Part shown: piece by piece, positions 1 through 7,581 of the stretch
How the letters are laid out: each line of letters begins with the position of its first letter
Position numbering within the stretch: the stretch's first letter is position 1
From: Chloroflexota bacterium
Lineage (GTDB): Bacteria; Chloroflexota; Anaerolineae; CG2-30-64-16
DNA: 47,960 nt
Assembly: GCA_029555885.1 (NCBI GenBank)
Contig: JAKPQT010000117.1
Location: forward strand, 1 to 47,960
Direction: 5' to 3'
Translations under genes and position numbers: made by a program
The notes under the pieces: model-generated
The model's database searches: none
What the model was told of the DNA's origin: nothing
What the model saw: the letters and a program-made list of their open reading frames with translations, nothing else

Positions 1-1032
1 GATGGTTCGCCGCGCTTTGCCCGCAAATGGGTGGAAGATCCGGTCAAGGGGCCGCGGGTGCGCCGCGCGTTTCAGATGTGGGCCGCAGGTTTCGGCCTTC
101 GGGAGATCCACAGTGAGACGAAGTTATTCGCCAGCGGCAACAACAGCAGCTACGCCTCCATGTTTCGTAATCGCAGCTATTTAGGGATCGCCAAGTTCGG
201 CGAAGAGGAATTCCCGGATCACCATCCCGCGCTGGTGGATTGTGAGACCTGGGAGAAAGGACAAGCCAGGATGCCTTTGCAAGAGGAACGCCCCAATGGC
301 GCCGAGCAACCGCTGCGCGCGCAAGACGAATCTGAGTTTCTGCTGACGGGTCTGCTGTACTGTGGAAATTGCGGTCGAGCCCTGGAAAGCGGCACGGATC
401 TGCGCAATGTGAAGGCCGGCAAGGGCAACCCGTGGCGCTACTATCGCTGCCGGGGCCAGCGGTTGGAAGAGGGCGTCTGCCAGCATACGCAGCGGATCAA
501 CGCGCGCAAGCTGGAGCAGTACGTGATGAACACGGTGATGGACAAGATCCTGACGCCGGAGATGGTCCGATCTTGGCTGGATGAGATGCAGGCGCGCCTG
601 GCCAACCCGGAGGCCCCAGCCCAGATCGAGGCTTTGGACAGGGAAATCGTGCGGCTGAAGCGTGCCATTGACCACATCTTGGACATGGTCGAGACCGGTG
701 ACAACAGCCGCGAGGTGCGCGAGCGCCTGCGCCAGCGCCAGGCTGAACTGGGCACTGCCGAGATGGAGCGGGATGCCCTGGCGCAGCATCACCTCGTCAC
801 GACGATCAAGCTGGGTGACGCCGACCTGCGCCGCGTGTTGAAGACCATGCGCGATGAGCTGCAGGCGCCGGAAGTGCCGGTCGCGCGGCGCGCGTTACAG
901 TCGTTTGTGGACCGGGTTGAGGTCAACGGCGATGATGTCGAGATCGTGTACCGGCCGGGGGTGGTTCTGGCGGCTAGTACAGGGGATAAGTTCATGCCCC
1001 CAAGGGGATTCGAACCCCTGCACCAGGCTTGA
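1..1032 (+). CDS. Large serine recombinase (integrase), C-terminal part
   Basis: Partial gene: the frame is open at the left edge, so the N-terminal catalytic resolvase domain with its serine lies outside. What is visible starts inside the recombinase domain (FQMWAAGFGLREIHSE), continues through a zinc ribbon (CGNCGRAL, later YYRCRG and a Cys in EGVCQH), and then a long charged coiled-coil helix (about residues 200-280) typical of large serine recombinases, which excise or integrate mobile elements. The frame ends inside the tRNA-Glu gene read antisense, so the last residues (MPPRGFEPLHQA) are encoded by the tRNA, not by recombinase sequence. This places the gene at the very edge of an element that abuts the tRNA 3' end. 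The family is clear; whether the element is an ICE, a prophage or a remnant cannot be seen. Confidence 0.88.
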   Translation, partial: DGSPRFARKWVEDPVKGPRVRRAFQMWAAGFGLREIHSETKLFASGNNSSYASMFRNRSYLGIAKFGEEEFPDHHPALVDCETWEKGQARMPLQEERPNGAEQPLRAQDESEFLLTGLLYCGNCGRALESGTDLRNVKAGKGNPWRYYRCRGQRLEEGVCQHTQRINARKLEQYVMNTVMDKILTPEMVRSWLDEMQARLANPEAPAQIEALDREIVRLKRAIDHILDMVETGDNSREVRERLRQRQAELGTAEMERDALAQHHLVTTIKLGDADLRRVLKTMRDELQAPEVPVARRALQSFVDRVEVNGDDVEIVYRPGVVLAASTGDKFMPPRGFEPLHQA

Positions 1033-1067
1033 AAGGCCTGTGTCCTGGTCCACTAGACGATGGGGGC
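996..1067 (-). tRNA. tRNA-Glu (anticodon TTC)
   Basis: Read on the minus strand, this 72-base stretch folds as a cloverleaf. The acceptor stem GCCCCC pairs with GGGGGC, the D arm contains GTCTAGTGG, and the anticodon stem CAGGC/GCCTG holds loop CTTTCAA with anticodon TTC. The T arm is AGGGG-TTCGAAT-CCCCT. The sequence matches bacterial tRNA-Glu closely. CCA is not encoded (ATG follows the discriminator side). The 3' half overlaps the recombinase reading frame on the other strand, which suggests that the 3' end of this tRNA served as an integration site. Confidence 0.95.
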
Positions 1068-1098
1068 GGATAGGTTTGCTCTGCAACGAGCAAATACG

Positions 1099-1127
1099 AT
1101 TCTACCAGAGGCAGCCGTACCGGTCAA
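1099..1127 (-). promoter_or_regulatory. Promoter of tRNA-Glu
   Basis: On the minus strand there is a -35 TTGACC (1127-1122), a 17-base spacer, and a -10 TAGAAT (1104-1099). Transcription would start near 1092, leaving a leader of about 25 bases before the tRNA. Both boxes match the housekeeping consensus in five of six positions. Confidence 0.7.
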
Positions 1128-1191
1128 ATAGACCCCCCTGCGCTTCCAAGAGTACCCGCTGCCAGCCCCCAGTATCCTGTTCACGCGTTCT

Positions 1192-1219
1192 TTGACACGC
1201 AGTGCTTTCTGACTATAAT
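1192..1219 (+). promoter_or_regulatory. Consensus promoter of the SRP RNA
   Basis: A perfect -35 TTGACA (1192-1197), a 16-base spacer and a perfect -10 TATAAT (1214-1219). The expected transcription start, about 1226, coincides with the first base of the SRP RNA closing helix. Confidence 0.85.
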
Positions 1220-1225
1220 CACATA

Positions 1226-1496
1226 TGGTCGTGCTAGACGGGGAACTAGCGGTGCCCTGTAACCCGCAATCCGCTATAGCGGGGTTGAATTCCTGGCCGA
1301 GGGCCTGCGGTCAGCGGGACTGCCTCTCAGGTGAGCGTTGATGGTTGGGTCCTGTGCGGCGGGAGCCTGTGAACCGGGTCAGGACCGGAAGGTAGCAGCC
1401 CTAAGCGGTCACTCTCGGGTGCCACGGGGTCGCCTGGCCTGAGCAAGCCTGCCTGTGTAAGCCGAGTGACGAGGTTCGGAGTCAGGTGCATGACCA
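1226..1496 (+). ncRNA. ffs: Signal recognition particle RNA, large form
   Basis: The RNA scaffold of the signal recognition particle, which binds Ffh and targets nascent membrane proteins. The conserved domain IV is visible (GGTCAGGACCGGAAGGTAGC, then AGCCCTAAG), with the asymmetric loop and GGAA tetraloop. The 5' part has the Alu-domain signature (GCGGTGCCCTGTAACCCG). The 5' end TGGTCGTGC pairs with the 3' end GCATGACCA, which sets the boundaries to a few bases. At about 271 bases this is the long Alu-containing form found in Bacillus-like and Chloroflexota-type bacteria, not the short proteobacterial 4.5S RNA. Confidence 0.95.
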
Positions 1497-1504
1497 GTAA
1501 TCAT

Positions 1505-1530
1505 GGGGGAGCCGCGAGGCTCCCCCTTTC
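1505..1530 (+). terminator. Intrinsic terminator after SRP RNA
   Basis: A nine-base-pair stem GGGGGAGCC/GGCTCCCCC closed by a GCGA tetraloop and followed by TTTCTT. It lies 8 bases after the SRP RNA. The convergent sulfatase gene ends 21 bases further on. Confidence 0.8.
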
Positions 1531-1550
1531 TTATGCGCTCGTCGTTTCGA

Positions 1551-2930
1551 CTATCGCATAACGGCTGGCAGCCGGACGTGCTGCATGGCGAATTTCGCCT
1601 TCACGGCGGCGCGCAGTTGAGCGGCAACCTTCGGCTCTGCGGCAATCACGTTTTGCTGTTCGTAGGGCGATGCGGGACCAAGCCGGTACAATTCGTCCGC
1701 GGCCTCCTGCCCAACGTGCTGGATGAACTTGTAGTCCCCGCGGCGGATCGAGTGCAGCGTGTCGCGCGGGGCCAGCCAGTAGGCCCAGTCGGCGGGATCG
1801 GTGACGCCGTCCACCTCGCTGAAGACATCGCGCGGTGCGACGGTCTGTCCTCCGACCACTGCGCTCAGGCTGACCCCATCGAGGCCGGCCACCGGCGCGG
1901 CCCCGGCCCATTCCAGCAGCGTCGGCATGATGTCGATGTGCTGGGCGGGCGCATCCACGGTCAGCCCTGCGGCTGTGATCCCTGGATAGCGCACCAACAA
2001 GGGGATGCGCACGACTTCCTCGTAGACGGAATTGCCGTGCGTCCACAGACCGTGCTCCCCGAACATGTCGCCGTGGTCCGAGGTGACGACGACCGCCGCG
2101 TTGTCCAGCAGCCCGCGGCCCCTCAGAAACCCCAGCATCTGCCCCAGCATGGCATCCCAGTAGGCAATCTCGCCATCGTAGAGCGCAACCAGGTGCTCGA
2201 TGTCACGCGGGGTGGGCACGAGCGCACCCGAGACGACCGGTTCGCCGTTCCGGTAGGCGGCTGGGGTGAGCGCGCCGGTGTACGTGGCGTCGTAACGCAC
2301 ATTGTACTGCGCGGGTGGGTGATACCAGGTATGGACATCGAAATAATAGAGGAACAGGAACAGGGGGCCGGCGTCTTGCCACGCCGCCAACCACTGCTGT
2401 GCCAGTGCGTTCAGTTGGGCGGCCTGCCCCTGCGCATCGAGCGGCAGCAGGGCGAGTGAGTCATCGTAGACCGCAAACCCCCGCCCCAACCCCCGGTTCG
2501 CCCGGCTGAACGGCGCGCAGGTGAAGCCAGCGGTTGTATAGCCCGCAGCTGCGAGCCGCTCGGCCAACGTCGGGACGCCGGCAGGAAGCGTCGTGTGATT
2601 CCAGTTCGCACTGAGTCGCACAGGCAGGCGGCCCGTCATCATGGCCGCGGTGGCGGGAAAGGTCCACGCGGCCGCGCTGGTCGCGTTGCGGAAGGTCACG
2701 CCCATACCGGCCACCCACCCATTCAGTTCGGGCGTCGTGTCCCGGTAATAGCCGTTCGCGCCGACATGGTCGTAACGCAGCGCGTCGGTGACGATGAAGA
2801 TGAGGTGCGGGCGGCTGTCGCGGTGGCGCAGGAGCCGGGGCGCGGCCCCCAGGTACGGCAGGGCTGCAGCCGCCCCTGCGCAGCCCTTGAGGAATTCCCG
2901 GCGGTTGAGTCTGGCATTCGCTGGCTTCAC
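1551..2930 (-). CDS. Tat-exported sulfatase-fold hydrolase
   Basis: A member of the alkaline phosphatase/sulfatase superfamily. The N-terminus has a twin-arginine signal (NRREFLKG followed by an Ala-rich hydrophobic stretch), so export is expected. Metal-site motifs are present: VTDALRYDHVG near residue 50, and later SDHGDMFGEHG with WTHG. At the position where true sulfatases carry the Cys or Ser converted to formylglycine (C/S-x-P-S/A-x-R), this protein reads WTFPATAAMMTGR, with Thr aligned to the nucleophile. That suggests a phosphodiesterase, phosphotransferase or related activity over sulfate-ester hydrolysis. I chose GTG at 2930 because AGGAGG lies five bases before it; a GTG at 2936 overlaps that Shine-Dalgarno. 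It follows the glycosyltransferase by 23 bases on the same strand, so both may modify a cell-surface glycan. Confidence 0.85.
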   Translation of the reverse strand: MKPANARLNRREFLKGCAGAAAALPYLGAAPRLLRHRDSRPHLIFIVTDALRYDHVGANGYYRDTTPELNGWVAGMGVTFRNATSAAAWTFPATAAMMTGRLPVRLSANWNHTTLPAGVPTLAERLAAAGYTTAGFTCAPFSRANRGLGRGFAVYDDSLALLPLDAQGQAAQLNALAQQWLAAWQDAGPLFLFLYYFDVHTWYHPPAQYNVRYDATYTGALTPAAYRNGEPVVSGALVPTPRDIEHLVALYDGEIAYWDAMLGQMLGFLRGRGLLDNAAVVVTSDHGDMFGEHGLWTHGNSVYEEVVRIPLLVRYPGITAAGLTVDAPAQHIDIMPTLLEWAGAAPVAGLDGVSLSAVVGGQTVAPRDVFSEVDGVTDPADWAYWLAPRDTLHSIRRGDYKFIQHVGQEAADELYRLGPASPYEQQNVIAAEPKVAAQLRAAVKAKFAMQHVRLPAVMR

Positions 2931-2953
2931 CGACACCTCCTGGTCGCGACCTG

Positions 2954-5527
2954 CTACTGGACGAGGACTTCCTTCACGTCGTAATGATCGGCCCCGCCGG
3001 CGAGGAGCCGCCGGCCGTCTGCCTGGGTGTAGACGCCGACGATGAGCCGGCGTGGGCCGGATTGCAGATCGGGTGGGAGGGTCAGGGTGTGCCTTTCAAG
3101 GACGAGCTGGCCGGCCGCGCAGGCCGGGCTATCCGGCTGACCGCACAGCATGGGCGCCTCAAGGTTGGCCGCCAGCTCGCCCTCCGGGCCGAGCAGTTGG
3201 ACGACTGTAACCAGCTCGGCGGGCGCTGACCGCACCTGCCAGAGCAGCTCAACCGGGATCGCGCCGCCGGGCGCGATCGTCGTGGCAGGCGTTGTGGCCG
3301 CGATGAGCGCGACCGGGCCGAACTCCGCCGCGGCCGAGCGCCGCAGCGGTGGGGATGCCGGGGGATGCACCTTGAGATGGCCCAGGACGGCCCCGGGCGG
3401 CATGACCGTCGTGCCGTTCAGCGGTGTGAAGCTCAGGGGTTGCCCGGTGGCGGCATCGTACGCGACCAGGAGAACGGTGTATGTGCCCGGCGGGAGGCCC
3501 TCCGGCACGCCTAGGGCAAGCGGCTGCCGCTGGACGACACCCGCGGGCCACTGCGCCGAGAGGAAGGCCGGGCCCAGGGGACGCTCGTCCGGCGGCTGAG
3601 CCCAAACCTCGCCATCCGGCCCGACCAGTCGCAGGGAGGTCGCCAGTGTGCCGGTGAGCGCGGCGCGCGGCCGCCAGCGGATCGCGGGGTAGAGCTTCTC
3701 GCCTGTCGCCACGGAGGGCGGGAGCATCTCCCAGCGTGCTTCCAGCGCGTCCCCGTAGCTGGCTCCAGCGGCATCGTCCGGCCAGGACGCGCCCGCGCGT
3801 GGCACGTACCGCTCTACGCGCAGAAATGCCTCGCCCGCGTAGACCTCGTCCTGGGTGAGTTGGCCGGCCTCCGCCAGCAGCCCGCGCAGTACGCCCGCCG
3901 GATCGTTCACGGTGTCGTACAGCCGGTAGTGCCAGACGCGGGGGAAGGCTGCGAACAGCGTCGTGAGCTGCTCACGCGCGACGGTCGCGGGCAGCGCGAA
4001 GAAGTCCGCGCGGGGATCCGCCCAGCCGAGCCCGGCGTCCCCGTCCACATGGCCGGTCGTCACCAGGACGAGGGTTGCGGGGTCCGCGCCCGGCTCCAGC
4101 AGCGGCTCGGTCAGCCGGCTGCGCAGCACCGGGCCGTCCCAGTAGGTTGCCAGCGCGGTGTAGGTCCATCCGGCGTTGACGAGGACCACGTCACCGGGCC
4201 GCCAGGCCGCCTGCAACTGGCGCACGGCTGTCCGGTGATCGTCTGCGCGGTACGTAGGATCGAACCAGAAGGCGTTCAGCGCGATGCCCGTGGCGATGAG
4301 CCAGAGCGCAACGGATGCGGCTGCGCCGAAAAACGGATAAACGGATGAACGTCCGTCGCGCACTGCGCGTATCCGTTTATCCGTTGCGCCGCGCCGCGGC
4401 ATCCGTTGCCCCAACCCTGCCACCCCTGCTGCCAGCACGACATAAAACGCAGGGCTGTAAGTAAACAGGTAGCGGACGTGGTAGAGCGGTGTGGCGGCGA
4501 GCGAGATGGCCAGGATGAGGACCAGCGGCCCGAACGTCGCCAGGGCCAGCACCCCCGCGGCACGGCTGCGCAGCCGCCACAGGCCCAGCCCGTAGAGCGC
4601 CAGCGTCAGCAGCAGAGCAGGCCACAACCACACCGGGGCGGATTGGCCGAGCGAGAGCGCGGTCCAGCTCTCGCGCAGCGCGGTCAGTAGGTCGGGTGCC
4701 GTCCGCCAGGGCGGGACGGGCGGCGCTGTGGCCTGCCGCCAGGCGACCGGCACCCACGGCACGTACAGCATGATGGCCCCGGCATGTGCCAGCAGCCAGG
4801 GCCAGATGCGCTGTCGCCCACGCAGCAGCACGACCAGCGCCCACAGGCTGAGCGGAATCAGGAGGAACGCAAAGTAGTAGAGCGTGTACATGCCCGCGGC
4901 CGCGGCCAGCGCATAGACGATCCACCAGCGGCCCGGAGATCCTGTTCTGGATCTCCCCTCTCCCACGCCGCCGCGTGGGAGAGGAGGCAGGGGGTGAGGG
5001 TCGGGCAGTGGCCCGTTCACCGCGCGCCACAAGGTATACAGCGCCAGCACGCCCAGCCCCGCGCCCAGCGTATACATCCGCACTTCCTGGCTGTACCAGA
5101 CGTTGTACGGGCTCCACGCTGTGAACATGGCAGCCAGCAGCGCGGCCGGGCGGCTGCCCGTCAGCCGCCGCGCGAGCGCGTAGACCAGCGTAATAAGGAT
5201 AATACCCCAGAAAAGCGAGAAGAACCCGGCCATGAACTCCAGGCCGTTGCCTGTCGGGCCGGCGCGGCCGGTGGGATAGCCTGCCACGGTCAGCCAGCCG
5301 CGCAGGAGCACGTAGTATCCGGGTGGGTGGATGTCACCCGCGGTGTGGCGGATGAGCGCAGGGAGGGGGCTGCCGGCCAGCGCGGTGCTGACCGTCTCGT
5401 CATACCACAGGCTGTCTGCACCCAGCCGATAGAGCCGCAGCGCGAATCCGGCGAGCACGATCAGCAGGATCATGACCGCGTGTGATGGGAAACGGAGGCT
5501 GGTGAACGATCGCAGGCGCGGTGGCAT
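2954..5527 (-). CDS. GT39-like membrane glycosyltransferase
   Basis: A polytopic glycosyltransferase of the dolichyl-phosphate-mannose (PMT/ArnT, GT39/GT-C) type, which uses lipid-linked sugars outside the membrane. The first membrane segment is followed by SLWYDETVS (Asp43, Glu44), the typical catalytic acidic motif in the first outer loop, then HPPGYYVLLRGW. About eleven hydrophobic segments fill the first half. The last roughly 400 residues look soluble and extracytoplasmic, with beta-rich modules (for example LRLVGPDGEVWAQ). Two loops carry stretches encoded by palindromic repeats: about residues 180-205 (PLPRGGVGEG) and the segment with TDKRIRAVRDGRSSVYPFF. The frame stays open through both. 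There is no clear ribosome-binding site; the predicted -10 lies six bases before the ATG, so translation may be leaderless. The acceptor is unknown. Confidence 0.85.
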   Translation of the reverse strand: MPPRLRSFTSLRFPSHAVMILLIVLAGFALRLYRLGADSLWYDETVSTALAGSPLPALIRHTAGDIHPPGYYVLLRGWLTVAGYPTGRAGPTGNGLEFMAGFFSLFWGIILITLVYALARRLTGSRPAALLAAMFTAWSPYNVWYSQEVRMYTLGAGLGVLALYTLWRAVNGPLPDPHPLPPLPRGGVGEGRSRTGSPGRWWIVYALAAAAGMYTLYYFAFLLIPLSLWALVVLLRGRQRIWPWLLAHAGAIMLYVPWVPVAWRQATAPPVPPWRTAPDLLTALRESWTALSLGQSAPVWLWPALLLTLALYGLGLWRLRSRAAGVLALATFGPLVLILAISLAATPLYHVRYLFTYSPAFYVVLAAGVAGLGQRMPRRGATDKRIRAVRDGRSSVYPFFGAAASVALWLIATGIALNAFWFDPTYRADDHRTAVRQLQAAWRPGDVVLVNAGWTYTALATYWDGPVLRSRLTEPLLEPGADPATLVLVTTGHVDGDAGLGWADPRADFFALPATVAREQLTTLFAAFPRVWHYRLYDTVNDPAGVLRGLLAEAGQLTQDEVYAGEAFLRVERYVPRAGASWPDDAAGASYGDALEARWEMLPPSVATGEKLYPAIRWRPRAALTGTLATSLRLVGPDGEVWAQPPDERPLGPAFLSAQWPAGVVQRQPLALGVPEGLPPGTYTVLLVAYDAATGQPLSFTPLNGTTVMPPGAVLGHLKVHPPASPPLRRSAAAEFGPVALIAATTPATTIAPGGAIPVELLWQVRSAPAELVTVVQLLGPEGELAANLEAPMLCGQPDSPACAAGQLVLERHTLTLPPDLQSGPRRLIVGVYTQADGRRLLAGGADHYDVKEVLVQ
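4334..4385. repeat. Palindromic repeat inside the GT39 gene
   Basis: Perfect 14-base arms, ACGGATAAACGGAT (4334-4347) and ATCCGTTTATCCGT (4372-4385), around a 24-base centre. On the coding strand it is translated as a basic loop between two hydrophobic segments. Its AT-rich arms differ from the GC-rich gene around it, which suggests an inserted element tolerated in frame. Confidence 0.7.
4935..5000. repeat. Double palindrome inside the GT39 gene
   Basis: Two adjacent hairpins: GGAGATCC/GGATCTCC (4935-4956), then CCTCTCCCACGC/GCGTGGGAGAGG (4957-4984). They are followed by GGCAGGGGGTGAGG, the tail shared with repeats at 13404, 20008, 24981 and 28483. In the GT39 frame it encodes a Pro/Gly-rich loop. 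This is the one copy of the CCCTCTCC family located in the middle of a gene. Confidence 0.75.
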
Positions 5528-5533
5528 AGCGCG

Positions 5534-5563
5534 AGTCTAGCACAGGAGCTGCGTGAATACCAA
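5534..5563 (-). promoter_or_regulatory. Possible promoter of the GT39-sulfatase pair
   Basis: Minus-strand TTGGTA (5563-5558), an 18-base spacer, and TAGACT (5539-5534). The expected start of transcription falls on or next to the ATG at 5527, implying a leaderless message. The match to consensus is moderate. Confidence 0.4.
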
Positions 5564-5573
5564 GCTGGAACGC

Positions 5574-5602
5574 TTGACAAGGCCCTGGTCTTTGCATATG
5601 CT
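5574..5602 (+). promoter_or_regulatory. Promoter of the MFS gene
   Basis: A perfect TTGACA (5574-5579), a 17-base spacer and TATGCT (5597-5602). The start would be near 5609, about 32 bases before the ATG at 5641. It is back-to-back with the possible GT39 promoter. Confidence 0.6.
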
Positions 5603-5640
5603 TGCGCACAATTCCCACATGCCGCAACAATGGAGTTCAC

Positions 5641-6966
5641 ATGCCCACACTAACCGCGCGCCGGCACGGCGCACACCGCTGGTTCGTCGTCGGCGTCTTC
5701 CTCGTCTTCATGCTGCTCCACCAGTCCGATCACCTGCTCATCGGCACGCTGACCCCCGACATCATGGATTCGTTCGGCATCAGCATGGCGAAGATGGGCG
5801 CGGTCTCCACCGGCGCGCTGATCGTATCGGGGCTGTTCTATCCCCTGTGGGGCTATCTGTATGACCGCTACGGGCGGGCGAAATTGCTGGCGCTGGCCTC
5901 CTTCCTGTGGGGCTCGACCACCTGGCTGAACGCCGTGGCACGCACCTACGGTGCGTTCCTCGTCACGCGCGCCTCGACCGGCATCGACGACAGTAGCTAC
6001 CCCGGCATTTACAGCCTCGTCGCGGACTACTTCGAGCCGCGGCTGCGCGGCCGCATCTACGGCCTGCTCCAGCTCACGATGCCGCTCGGCTTCCTGCTCG
6101 GCATGATCCTCGCGCTGGCGTTGCGCGAGACCATCGGCTGGCGGGGCGTTTTCTACATCACCGGTTCGCTCGGCGTGCTGCTGGCCTTTGTCATTTTCTT
6201 CGGCGTACGCGAGCCGGTGCGCGGGGGCAGCGAGCCGGAGCTGGCGGGGCTGGAGCAAATCGGCGTCTACCGGTTCAACTGGCCCGCCGCGCGCGCCTTG
6301 TTCCGCAAGCCGAGCCTGCTGCTGCTGTTCGTCCAGGGTTTCTTCGGCGTCTTCCCCTGGAATGTCATTACCTTCTGGTTTTTTACCTACCTGGAGCGGG
6401 AGCGCGGCTACACGGGGAGCGCGCTCTTTGTGACGATGGCTGCTGCGGTCATTACGCTGGCTGCCGGTTATCCGCTGGCCGGCGCGCTGGGCGACCGGCT
6501 GTTCCGGCACACGCCGCGCGGCCGGGTGATTGTCGCCACGACCGGCGTGCTGCTCGGCGCATTGCTGCTGCTGGTCACGCTCAACGTCCCGGTGGGAAAT
6601 CAAGGTCTCTTCATGGTCCTGTTGATGCTCACTGCGCTGTTTATCCCGTTCGGCGGGCCCAACGTGGTCTCAACGGTGTATGACATCACGTTGCCGGAAG
6701 TGCGCAGCACGGCGCTGGCCGTCCAGTACTTCATCGAGTCGTCGGGCGCGGCGCTGGCGCCAACCATTGCCGGGCTGATTGCCGACCGGTCATCGCTGCA
6801 CGACGCCATTCTGATCATCTGCGTGTCCGCCTGGCTGCTGTGTGCGGCCTGCTTCCTGGGCGTTGTGCGCGTCCTGCCGAAGGACATCGCGCTGCTGCGC
6901 AGCCAAATGCGCGAGCGAGCCGCAGCAGATGCGCAGGTGGCCGGGGCCCCTCCGCAGCATAGTTGA
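5641..6966 (+). CDS. MFS transporter
   Basis: A major facilitator superfamily permease of 441 residues with about twelve hydrophobic segments in two halves. The loop between segments 2 and 3 has the motif A signature GYLYDRYGRAKLL. The first outer loop region DHLLIGTLTPDIMDSFGISMAKMG and the interdomain region VREPVRGG resemble the organophosphate/hexuronate/sugar-phosphate branch of the superfamily, but the substrate cannot be read from sequence. I chose ATG 5641 because GGAG lies five bases upstream and a promoter sits just before it; an in-frame ATG at 5602 lacks a ribosome-binding site. The gene is monocistronic, with 111 bases to the next start. Confidence 0.85.
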   Translation: MPTLTARRHGAHRWFVVGVFLVFMLLHQSDHLLIGTLTPDIMDSFGISMAKMGAVSTGALIVSGLFYPLWGYLYDRYGRAKLLALASFLWGSTTWLNAVARTYGAFLVTRASTGIDDSSYPGIYSLVADYFEPRLRGRIYGLLQLTMPLGFLLGMILALALRETIGWRGVFYITGSLGVLLAFVIFFGVREPVRGGSEPELAGLEQIGVYRFNWPAARALFRKPSLLLLFVQGFFGVFPWNVITFWFFTYLERERGYTGSALFVTMAAAVITLAAGYPLAGALGDRLFRHTPRGRVIVATTGVLLGALLLLVTLNVPVGNQGLFMVLLMLTALFIPFGGPNVVSTVYDITLPEVRSTALAVQYFIESSGAALAPTIAGLIADRSSLHDAILIICVSAWLLCAACFLGVVRVLPKDIALLRSQMRERAAADAQVAGAPPQHS

Positions 6967-7077
6967 TGCAGCAATTTCTGGCTTAAGCGCGACTTTGTGA
7001 AGGCTATATCGTCTTGATGGATGGGGAAATAGCTTTATTGCGTCTGCCTTTATGCCGTCTGTCCCATCGGAGGAATT

Positions 7078-7413
7078 ATGGCGTTTGAGTTAAGCCCTTG
7101 GGTAACACTGGTACTGGGTATCTTGATCGGTTTGTTGGTGGGTTGGGTGGTGGACCTGTGGTTCGAGCGCCAGCGCAAGGTGTCGGCTGCTCGCCAGGGC
7201 GAGCTGGCCGAGCTGCGCCAGGTCCGCGAACAGGCATTGGTGCAGTCGCAGACGGTTGTGCTGCGGTCGGACCTGGCATATTCGGCTGAGGTCGCCGTCG
7301 AAGAGGAGCCATTGCCCTACCACGGCGAGCACCTATCGGATGATCTTGCGACGCCCGAGGTGGAGGTTGAGGTTGTTGATGTGGATGAGGACGGTGAAGA
7401 GGCGAGCAAGTGA
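7078..7413 (+). CDS. Small single-pass membrane protein with acidic tail
   Basis: A protein of 111 residues and unknown function. Residues 7-26 (WVTLVLGILIGLLVGWVVDL) form one membrane segment, followed by a basic, Gln/Glu/Arg-rich probable coiled coil (about 28-60) and a very acidic C-terminus (VEVEVVDVDEDGEE). The layout resembles small LapA-like or YtxH-like membrane anchors, without a firm match. The Shine-Dalgarno GGAGGA (7069-7074) is well placed for ATG 7078. The last residues (DGEEASK) are encoded by the start of the GGTGA-type repeat tract that fills the downstream region. Confidence 0.75.
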   Translation: MAFELSPWVTLVLGILIGLLVGWVVDLWFERQRKVSAARQGELAELRQVREQALVQSQTVVLRSDLAYSAEVAVEEEPLPYHGEHLSDDLATPEVEVEVVDVDEDGEEASK

Positions 7414-7452
7414 CGGGGTGACAAGGTGAGCAGGTGAGCGGGTGAACAGGGG
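7390..7452. repeat. GGTGA-type short-period tract, left arm
   Basis: An imperfect tract with a period of 7 to 9 bases built on GGTGAGCAG/GGTGAACAG (7390-7452). It overlaps the 3' end of the small membrane protein gene. The same pattern appears inverted at 7582-7660, so the two tracts could pair across the intergenic region. A related tract lies at 36552-36593. Confidence 0.65.
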
Positions 7453-7483
7453 AGGAGCTTGCATCTGAGAATGCAAGCTCCTC
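7452..7483. terminator. Hairpin between convergent genes
   Basis: Perfect 13-base arms GAGGAGCTTGCAT (7452-7464) and ATGCAAGCTCCTC (7471-7483) with loop CTGAGA. It lies between the 3' ends of two convergent genes and probably acts as a bidirectional terminator, although no good T-run follows on the plus strand. Confidence 0.5.
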
Positions 7484-7505
7484 ATGCTTTGGCAACGCGT
7501 CGAAA

Positions 7506-7567
7506 TCGAGGCTTCAGCCGGTGACACGAGCATTTGTCGTGCACACCCCAACCGGCTGAAGCCTCGA
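7506..7567. repeat. TCGAGGCTTCAGCCGG palindromic repeat, copy 1
   Basis: Perfect 16-base arms TCGAGGCTTCAGCCGG (7506-7521) and CCGGCTGAAGCCTCGA (7552-7567) around a variable centre. Related copies occur at 36601-36664 and 46768-46837. All three are intergenic, like REP-type elements. Confidence 0.8.
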
Positions 7568-7581
7568 CTCCATTACCACTC

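Noticed and set aside
1503..2459. A long open frame on the plus strand over the sulfatase gene
   Set aside because: It is antisense to a well-supported gene; its translation is His/Arg/Gly-rich without domain motifs, as expected of shadow frames in GC-rich DNA.
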